DNA of 64,000 bases from Chitinophaga sp. XS-30 (lineage in GTDB: Bacteria > Bacteroidota > Bacteroidia > Chitinophagales > Chitinophagaceae), in assembly GCF_008086345.1 (NCBI RefSeq), contig NZ_CP043006.1, positions 5,330,032-5,394,031 on the forward strand, given 5' to 3'. Made by a program: the position numbers and the translations under genes. Below, one piece after another: positions 44,223-51,079 of the stretch. The notes beneath the pieces are model-generated. The model saw only the letters and a list, made by a program, of their open reading frames with translations. It was not told the DNA's origin and made no database searches. The stretch's first letter is position 1. Each line of letters starts with the position of its first letter.

Positions 44223-47200
44223 TTATTTTTCGTTTAAAGCTTTCTTCATCATGGCTTTCAATTCCTGCACTTCTTCCTTCAATGCTTTATTCTCCTCATT
44301 CAGTTCTTGTACCGACTTCACCAATAATGCAACAGTGCTCGCCTGATCCACGCCCGTCCTTCCGGGAGTAGACATCTCCTCCGGCACTTCATCCGCAATA
44401 AACCCGATGTTCATTTTGCCGGTGGTATCCGCTTTGAACTGGAATGTTCTCACCTGCGCGTTGCTTAATATCGACAAAGCAGAGGTGTTGAAGGGAAGAA
44501 TGCTTTTCTTCAGGCTGCGAAGGGAAGACTGATAAAACGATGTAGCCTGTACCTGTCCGGTTACATAAGCATTACCGCTCGCATCTGTCCGCAAACGCCA
44601 TCCGCTGCCATTGGCATTCACAATACCAACATCGTTAGCGCTATTGGCGTACAGTCCTCCGCGATTCGTTCCCTCTCCTGTCTGCAGCTCCAGCCAGGAA
44701 GCAGCCAGACCGGTGCCGCTTCGCATGGCCCAACTGCCTGGGGCATTGTTATAAAAATATTTCCCGGAAGATGTAAAAAAGCCCGTCCCGTCAATTATCC
44801 TGATCCAGTTTTCAATACCCAGGTAACCGTTCGCTTCAGTTTTCAAACCGATGTTGGCGCCTTTTGTGGCAAAATTGATGTTACCGGCATGCCAGACAAC
44901 GTTGTCATTTACGCGCATTTCGTTTTGCTGCATGAAAGTAGTGGGCGTAGTTCCGCCATTGTACACACCGATCTGCGTAGTGCCTACCAATTCTTTGTTG
45001 AAATAGAACCTGTCCCGGTCGGTGGTGAAATGCGCCCATATGGTGTTTTGTGGGCCGATGTCTATATAGCCGTGGGTTGTTCCAATCCTTGCCCCATAAT
45101 TAGTCCCCTGGCCTAAATATGTATTTTCTGTATTCAGGTAGATATTTGTCGGCCGGCCGGTACTGTGATTTACGGCAACATTGTCTGTCCAATGAGCGGC
45201 ATTGGTGTTTTTTGTATCGAAATAAGCAACATACACATCGATGTTAGCCGCCGTACCTTCAATATAAAAGTAGTTTACCGTTGAGAACGTGCCACCGCTA
45301 CCGGCGCGCCACATCACCATATAGTCCTTCCATTTGCCGTTACCGGCCCTGTCTGTCAGCCAGACCGCTTCCTGACCTGTTCCGAAAGCATTGGCGGCGA
45401 CCTGCAGGGAATATCCGGAGGGAATTTTCGCCCTGATCCGGGTGACATATACCTGGTTAACCGCAGTGCCCATGGCACTCGTAACACCCCCCAAACCGGG
45501 CGTAGTGCCATTCGAAGTGCCCGGCCGTATTTGTATTCTCAGGTAATAGCCGGAATAATTCGGCACCGCCTCTGAAACCGCGTTTTCCCTGAACAATTGC
45601 ACTGCGCTGCCCCCGGCATTATTATACACAAACAGGCTATTATTCCCAAGCCGGAACTCCGGATCAGGATATAAATTACTGCCGCCGAGACTGTTCCATA
45701 ATTGTATCCCCGCATCATTGGACGCATTCAGGGCATTTCTTTGTTGTGTCAATACGCCGTCAATACCCACGCCGGTAGAAGAAATCTGCATTCTCTCCAC
45801 ATTCGCTGTAAGGAACCGATGGGCCGCACTGCCTTCCGCCGCATAAGATATGTTGGTATTGTCGTACCCGATATAACCGAGCCTGGTGTTCGATCCATTG
45901 TATAATGCCAGATATCCGGCCTGCGTTCCCGTACCCGGCACAAGGCGGGCGTTACCTATCGATCCTGAACCCGACCGGATCTGTCCACCTACCAGCAGCG
46001 CACTGCCGCCATCGTCCACCGCGCCATTCAGCAGCATCCGTCCGGAAGCCAGCAATTCCATATATTTCACCCATGTCGTGCCATTATGCAGCCAGGTGGA
46101 AAGACCCGGGTTGGCATCCCCATTCATTTGAAAGTTGACCCCGCGGGTTCCGGCATTGTTACGCAAGCCCAACCCGGTCACAATAGCGTTTGAGCCATCC
46201 TTTCTTACGATCAACCCATCACTTGCCCAGCCTATGCCCTGCACCCAGAAAGACCCTCCCGCCTGTTCGGAGCCACTTCCGTTACGGATATAATTGCCGC
46301 TTCCGGTAGCCGGAGCAGCGCCGATATCTGATAAAACCTGTGCGGCCGTTCTGCTTTTGATGATCTGCCCGTCCACCGTTAAAAACCGTGCGGCAGCTGT
46401 TCCCCATGCCGGGATGTTGCTCACGGAGATTTCTCCGTTCTCCGCAATCGCCATCCTTCTATTCCAGGTGCCTGCGCTGTTGGTAAGCCAAAAAGCCAGG
46501 CCCGGGGTAGCGTCACCCGTCAACTGGATATTCGCGCCGCGATTTGCGGCGGCGTTGGTCAATTGAAAGCCGTTGCTGTAAGCATTATTACCATCTCTTC
46601 TGATCGTGTAGGTTCCGCTGATCACCGCATTCGCCGTCTGTACCGATGCAATCTGGTTCTGGATATAGCTGTTTGAGCCTGTTGCGGGAGCCGCGGAAAT
46701 GTCCCCGGCTGTTAGTGCTCTTGTGGTAAAACCGGTAACATGACCGCTGGCATTGCTGGTGAAACTGGCAGGGACGTTGGCGCCGGTTAGTACCGGGGAG
46801 AAGGCGGTGCCGGAGGCGTGATTGGCGGAGTGCCAGTACTTCCCATCGGCATAATCCTTGAAAACCAGTTCCCGCCAGGCGCCCCAGGTGGTTTTGGTAT
46901 CGTCCTTATTACGGATAAAAACACCTTTAGGGCCGGTAAGCTCCCCATCCCAGTTTACGGCCATCTGGTAACCGGCAGAGCCGTTCCATGCCACATGCCC
47001 AGCATAATAATTGTATCCTGAAGTGGGATTTGTCAAAGCCTGATCGGATATCACAGGCATGTCGGGGGAACTGTATGCATTGAAGCCGGAAATACGGCTG
47101 GCGGGGTATTCTCCCACTGCATAAGATACGCCCTGCGGGATAGCTTTGAATGATGGAAGCGGGGCGTAGATGGTATGCTGGACGCCCTTTTTTACATACA

Positions 47201-47519
47201 GTACGTTATCGCCTGAGCGGTAAATAGTATCGATACCTCCTATTCCGGGAAGCGTGCTGATATCAAGGGTATCCTGACCGGAAATCGCGATCTGGCTGCC
47301 GCCGATGCTCTCCAGACGGAGACGGCGGAATTCTGTACGGCCGTTGCCTTTGTTGTATAGGAATCCATTCACCCCACGGGTACGGTTTTCGATGATCAGC
47401 TCCGCGGTATCGCAGACGTTGTAGATGCGGACACTGTCTGCTCGGATCTGGTAGACGTGCTGGGCGTAGGTTTGTTGGGTAAGCAACAGAAGAAATAATA
47501 TTCTGACAATCACTTTCAT
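44223..47519 (-). CDS. Secreted fibre-like protein with S74 chaperone end
   Basis: The 1098-residue protein has a signal peptide (VRILFLLLLTQQTYA), the common N-terminal module, the knob-like WGAWRELVFKDYADGKYW, two DIGAAPATGS modules, RDGNNAYSNGFQLTNAAANR units, and an unusual middle (WLTDRAGNGKWKDYMVMWRA... beta-rich lectin-like segment). A PilV-tip-like stretch (IGLKTEANGYLGIENWIRII, GSWAMRSGTGLAASWLELQT) precedes the S74 end (SLRSLKKSI, GFIADEVPEEMSTPGRTG). It is separated by 102 bp from the small 49-residue gene upstream. The middle insertion is not present in the other fibres, giving this one a potentially different receptor specificity. Confidence 0.83.
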   Translation of the reverse strand: MKVIVRILFLLLLTQQTYAQHVYQIRADSVRIYNVCDTAELIIENRTRGVNGFLYNKGNGRTEFRRLRLESIGGSQIAISGQDTLDISTLPGIGGIDTIYRSGDNVLYVKKGVQHTIYAPLPSFKAIPQGVSYAVGEYPASRISGFNAYSSPDMPVISDQALTNPTSGYNYYAGHVAWNGSAGYQMAVNWDGELTGPKGVFIRNKDDTKTTWGAWRELVFKDYADGKYWHSANHASGTAFSPVLTGANVPASFTSNASGHVTGFTTRALTAGDISAAPATGSNSYIQNQIASVQTANAVISGTYTIRRDGNNAYSNGFQLTNAAANRGANIQLTGDATPGLAFWLTNSAGTWNRRMAIAENGEISVSNIPAWGTAAARFLTVDGQIIKSRTAAQVLSDIGAAPATGSGNYIRNGSGSEQAGGSFWVQGIGWASDGLIVRKDGSNAIVTGLGLRNNAGTRGVNFQMNGDANPGLSTWLHNGTTWVKYMELLASGRMLLNGAVDDGGSALLVGGQIRSGSGSIGNARLVPGTGTQAGYLALYNGSNTRLGYIGYDNTNISYAAEGSAAHRFLTANVERMQISSTGVGIDGVLTQQRNALNASNDAGIQLWNSLGGSNLYPDPEFRLGNNSLFVYNNAGGSAVQLFRENAVSEAVPNYSGYYLRIQIRPGTSNGTTPGLGGVTSAMGTAVNQVYVTRIRAKIPSGYSLQVAANAFGTGQEAVWLTDRAGNGKWKDYMVMWRAGSGGTFSTVNYFYIEGTAANIDVYVAYFDTKNTNAAHWTDNVAVNHSTGRPTNIYLNTENTYLGQGTNYGARIGTTHGYIDIGPQNTIWAHFTTDRDRFYFNKELVGTTQIGVYNGGTTPTTFMQQNEMRVNDNVVWHAGNINFATKGANIGLKTEANGYLGIENWIRIIDGTGFFTSSGKYFYNNAPGSWAMRSGTGLAASWLELQTGEGTNRGGLYANSANDVGIVNANGSGWRLRTDASGNAYVTGQVQATSFYQSSLRSLKKSILPFNTSALSILSNAQVRTFQFKADTTGKMNIGFIADEVPEEMSTPGRTGVDQASTVALLVKSVQELNEENKALKEEVQELKAMMKKALNEK

Positions 47520-47618
47520 TAGGTAAACGGATAATTCAGGTTTAATTTTATTTAATTCTTCTAGATTTTCTTTTGCACCGAAATAACAATGCTATAATGC
47601 GAATTTGACCTGCACTGT

Positions 47619-47768
47619 CTACCAATTGCATATTATGACACAGGCCATTGCAAGGAAATACAGCGCCATGATCCTGGTGCAGCGGAGCGCATTCAGGTTC
47701 AGTCCAAAAATTTTGAATTGGTAGTACAGCCCAAATTGCTTTATAATAGATTTTCTTACTTTATTCAT
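47619..47768 (-). CDS. Possible 49-residue small membrane protein between fibre genes
   Basis: A 49-codon frame (MNKVRKSIIKQFGLYYQFK...) starts 12 bp after the previous gene's stop, with a basic N-terminus and one hydrophobic stretch (MALYFLAMACVIICNW) at the end. This is a single-pass or tail-anchored layout. No ribosome-binding site is obvious and nothing similar is seen beside the other fibre genes. Its place inside an otherwise tightly packed operon argues for it; size argues against it. Confidence 0.35.
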   Translation of the reverse strand: MNKVRKSIIKQFGLYYQFKIFGLNLNALRCTRIMALYFLAMACVIICNW

Positions 47769-47780
47769 AATGCCATCTGA

Positions 47781-49376
47781 TTAGGGGGTAGCAGATTTGT
47801 TATTTGAAAAGCAGACATACGTGAAAAACCCGTTCCTATCAAAACCACAGCAAAGGATACCGAGCATCTGCCCTGTTGGTGAGATTTCAGAGGGCATTCC
47901 GGAAACAGCAACCCCTGGTGGACAAATCACATTCAAAGGACTATTCGATCCCCATCCATGGTACATGACGTACATTTTTTGTCCAGGAGTAAGGCAGTTT
48001 GTTATATCCAATGTTATGGAGGCAACAGAGGTTGTCCCAATAAAGTTTACAAATTCCTCATTTTTTGTTCCAGTGAATACATAACTATCCGGAATCGGGT
48101 CACTTTCGTAATAAACCTGCTCAAATAAAAAGGATGGCGATGCGGCACTTCCTGAAATCCGGCTATCCAGCGAATCCGTGAGCTGCCCTCTCGTGATATA
48201 TTGATTTGATTCGAGTGCCGGAGCGCCCGTTGCGGTTCCTGCGATCTGCAAGGTTCCAGTTCCTCGTATATTGCCATTTACTTGAAATTTTTCAGTTGCA
48301 GTGATACCTTCTCCAACTCTCATAAACCCGGTCGCACGATCTACTGAAAAAGCGTCACCAAGAAGGTTCCCCGCATCATCATAATATGACAGGGTTAATC
48401 CATATCCGTGGTTGCCTGAACCCGGCTCAAAACCTTCTATAATCCATTCCCAGCGGCGCAGTCCCGCCAAATTCTTAATGCTCCATGCCGCTGCGTTCGG
48501 TGATCTGAACATTGATATGCCTCCATTCATCACCAGCCGGGCCGCTGCGTCATCAGTAACTGTTCCGAGAAGGAGCCGCCCACCGGCTGAAAAACTCCCA
48601 CGCTCCAAATTGTTTGTAAAAAACTTCAATCCATGATTACTGGTTGAGCCGATCTCAGCAGCGGTAGTCCCATATCCAAATCTATTTGTGACACCACCAT
48701 CAGAGGATAGTATTTGATCATCTGTTATGTTACCTTTATCAGTAACAGATTGCAAGTCCTGGGAAGTTCCACCATCCACAACGATGGTTTTCCAATGAGA
48801 TGAATCAAAAGGTTCTATGGCCGGATTAAAAACAAAATGAACGGGCGTGATATGTTGAGGATTCAGACCGTCTAGGTGCCAGCTTACTCCACTACCCACC
48901 ATCATGTCTGTCATTCCAACAGAATCGTATTCTCTGGATGCATAAAAATATACGTTATTGCGGTAAGCACTTTGAGATACAACCGGGGCGTCCGGGGACG
49001 TAGATGGCAGATAATACCATCCTGATCTGGTAATAACATTTACATCTGTTATTCTGATTGCCCTCCCATCTGTATGTGTAACTCTTGGAGATTGGAAATT
49101 ATCAAGGATCGTCTTTAAATTCAGTGTATCCTGCCCAAGAATTGCAATAGCGTCACTACCGATGGTTGACAGCTGCATCTTTCTGAACTCAGTACGGCCT
49201 TTACCCTTGTTAAATAAAAAGCCCAGGGTGTCCTGGGTATGATTCTCCAGAATCAGTTCCGCGGTGTCGCAGACGTTGTAGATGCGGACGCTGTCTGCAC
49301 GGATCTGGTAAACGTGCTGGGCGAAACAAAAATTGGTCAACAATAAACCGGCAATGGCGAAAAATACAGTTTTCAT
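47781..49376 (-). CDS. Fibre-like secreted protein lacking the S74 chaperone, first gene of the array
   Basis: The 531-residue protein has a signal peptide (FFAIAGLLLTNFCFA) and the common N-terminal module with diverged middle (LENHTQDTLGFLFNKG), then VNVITRSGWYYLPSTSPDAP and SRPNAAAWSIKNLAGLRRWE-type fibre segments. It ends in a unique beta-rich domain (about 410-531: SFLFEQVYYESDPIPDSYVF, SIGQKMY-like CLTPGQKMYVMYHGWG, GILCCGFDRNGFFTYVCFSN). There is no S74 end and no coiled coil. It may be an anchor or minor fibre, or it may depend on the other genes' chaperones. It is the promoter-proximal gene of the operon. Confidence 0.78.
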   Translation of the reverse strand: MKTVFFAIAGLLLTNFCFAQHVYQIRADSVRIYNVCDTAELILENHTQDTLGFLFNKGKGRTEFRKMQLSTIGSDAIAILGQDTLNLKTILDNFQSPRVTHTDGRAIRITDVNVITRSGWYYLPSTSPDAPVVSQSAYRNNVYFYASREYDSVGMTDMMVGSGVSWHLDGLNPQHITPVHFVFNPAIEPFDSSHWKTIVVDGGTSQDLQSVTDKGNITDDQILSSDGGVTNRFGYGTTAAEIGSTSNHGLKFFTNNLERGSFSAGGRLLLGTVTDDAAARLVMNGGISMFRSPNAAAWSIKNLAGLRRWEWIIEGFEPGSGNHGYGLTLSYYDDAGNLLGDAFSVDRATGFMRVGEGITATEKFQVNGNIRGTGTLQIAGTATGAPALESNQYITRGQLTDSLDSRISGSAASPSFLFEQVYYESDPIPDSYVFTGTKNEEFVNFIGTTSVASITLDITNCLTPGQKMYVMYHGWGSNSPLNVICPPGVAVSGMPSEISPTGQMLGILCCGFDRNGFFTYVCFSNNKSATP

Positions 49377-49429
49377 TTAATTATAATGTTGGTATAACAA
49401 TAAATAGTTCATTGTGCTCCCATGAAGCT

Positions 49430-49831
49430 ATGACGGCTGGAGCCACACTACTTTCACTTTCTTCCGGTGGCCCCTGACTTCCAGTTTGAGCGCCGCATAC
49501 CTGTTTAGTGAGGGCGTGTAATCAGCCCCCTGCACGACTGCCAGATCATGTCCCTTTTTTTAACTTCACCGACATAGTAAAGTCAATAGCTTTAGCATTA
49601 TCAAATGTCCCCTCCGAGTCATAGATTGCGGTCGAAACGGCCCTGCCGTAAAGATTCGTGGATAATGTGCACATACTCTAAAGGGCGGTCATACACAACT
49701 CCATCTTGTGTGTCAACATAGCCTGTTTCATTCTCTTCAAGACTATCGGCTCACAAAGTCGCTGATCAAGTGGGCAGGCAGCAAGAAGCATAGCTCTTTC
49801 AACTCCGCTTCTTGTTTTATTGGCAGATAAT
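49430..49831 (-). pseudogene. Degenerate coding stretch, no intact gene
   Basis: On the minus strand several broken frames are readable: FLLPAHLISDFVSR (49743-49800), EENETGYVDTQDGVVYDRPL, NLYGRAVSTAIYDSEGTFDN leading to a stop after an A7 tract near 49558, and then, shifted by one base, HDLAVVQGADYTPSLNRYAA to a stop near 49430. The last two join cleanly if one A is removed. I cannot name the ancestor. FLLPAHLISDFVSR vaguely resembles the start of ISAon1-type transposases, which I hold only weakly. Confidence 0.35.
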
Positions 49832-50227
49832 TTAAACTGACCTCCACCTTTCGATTGTTTCCTGCGCTATTTCGTCAACACCTTCTAACTTATCCTCTTT
49901 TGAAGGATTGTCAATAATTCTTTGCAACTCTAAAACCAAATCCTGATCTATTATGAACTCTTTAGAATGATATATTAATTGGTTAATACACCAATATTTC
50001 CATAACCCATCATTGCTTCTTAAAACCTTAATAATATTCCCCTTTATACTATTTGTATGCGCAGACAGCTTTTCAGCAATAGCCCTTGCATCTGGCCAAT
50101 TAAAATCTTGCAGCCACTCTAACAAAATATCTACATGAGGTATTAACTCATCCCAGGCAGCTTCTTGTAAATGTTGCATAGCAACATGATCATCTTTATA
50201 TCTTGGAATAAAATTTATTTGATTCAT
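49832..50227 (-). CDS. DUF5071 domain protein, immunity-type
   Basis: The 131-residue soluble protein has repeated short helices: WDELIPHVDILLEWLQDFNW, ARAIAEKLSAHTNSIKGNII and KYWCINQLIYHSKEFI. The DW/NWP-type signature before ARAIAEKL is typical of DUF5071, a helical-repeat family seen in toxin-immunity loci. It follows the immunity-type gene by 340 bp in the same direction, at the tail of the RHS locus, where accumulated immunity genes are common. The partner toxin is not identified, so it may protect against a relative's tip. Confidence 0.68.
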   Translation of the reverse strand: MNQINFIPRYKDDHVAMQHLQEAAWDELIPHVDILLEWLQDFNWPDARAIAEKLSAHTNSIKGNIIKVLRSNDGLWKYWCINQLIYHSKEFIIDQDLVLELQRIIDNPSKEDKLEGVDEIAQETIERWRSV

Positions 50228-50566
50228 ATGATTACGGTTTGGGTATTGGAGGTGTTTTCTAAGGCTTCAACTGCGTCGGACTTTAAAATTGACTACATAT
50301 TTACAATTAGTTCGATACTCAAATCAAAATAACTACTATCGCAAATTAAATGTATGTCTCTCATCTAAAAAAGACAATGAAAACAAATCAATTAGCTAAT
50401 ATCGATAAAAACCCACACCATTTTTGCCTCGCCCGTATTACACTTTCGCCCCACTTCTCTACTCAAGTTCATGATATTTCTATTTTACTGTTATCTTCGG
50501 AATAGCTCGGAAAAGTAAATCGTCCGCGTATTCAAATATTTTCCTATACCGATCAAGAGCCGTCCC
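50228..50566. other. AT-rich spacer between immunity-type genes
   Basis: About 340 AT-rich bases with several stops in every frame. No hairpin, repeat or coding pattern is seen. It may be the graveyard of a displaced toxin tip, but nothing recognisable remains. Confidence 0.4.
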
Positions 50567-51079
50567 TTACGCTGGTAAATTAAAAAATTGACTCTGAGAT
50601 TTGCCTATCCATAAGACGTCATCTTCAGCGCTTCTAAAAAAAACAAATCCATTATAATGACTTATAATCTGCTTCCATGAAAGCTTTTCAATTAAACGAA
50701 AATCCACATCATTTCGATCACCATTTATCCCGGCTTCGTAAAAACAAAACACAGGCTGCTCATAAGAAAACCAGATTCTTTCCAACAAATAGACCAATTC
50801 CTCTCTTCTTTTTTCAGCATGAAAAGTAAAACTAAGTTCAAATTGATCATCACTATATTGTAAACAATCAATCTCGCACAACAGCTTTTCAATTTGAATT
50901 TTTTGCATCAAACTCGTTAAGTCAAAATTATTCCTACGAGCAACCACAAAACCATCTTTGCTATTTTCTAGAAAAAATCTTAATAATACTAGGAGATAGT
51001 CATGACCAGGGCTACTATCACCTATACCCTTTATCGAGCATATATCTTTATCGTCTTCGTAAAAATGTAACTTAATCAT
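50567..51079 (-). CDS. Probable cognate immunity protein of the RHS tip
   Basis: The 170-residue acidic, soluble protein has no recognised domain and no signal peptide (residues IKLHFYEDDKDICSIKGIGD, FTFHAEKRREELVYLLERIW and FVFFRSAEDDVLWIGKSQSQ). Its start overlaps the toxin stop as TAATG, which couples the two translations, the usual arrangement of RHS toxin and immunity. AT-rich composition matches the toxin tip and differs from the GC-richer RHS body, as expected for a swapped tip-immunity cassette. The assignment rests on position and composition. Confidence 0.62.
   Translation of the reverse strand: MIKLHFYEDDKDICSIKGIGDSSPGHDYLLVLLRFFLENSKDGFVVARRNNFDLTSLMQKIQIEKLLCEIDCLQYSDDQFELSFTFHAEKRREELVYLLERIWFSYEQPVFCFYEAGINGDRNDVDFRLIEKLSWKQIISHYNGFVFFRSAEDDVLWIGKSQSQFFNLPA

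Noticed and set aside
33839-47519. Prophage
   Set aside because: Only fibre-type proteins are present; no capsid, portal, terminase, tail tube or integrase was found, and each fibre has a Sec signal peptide.
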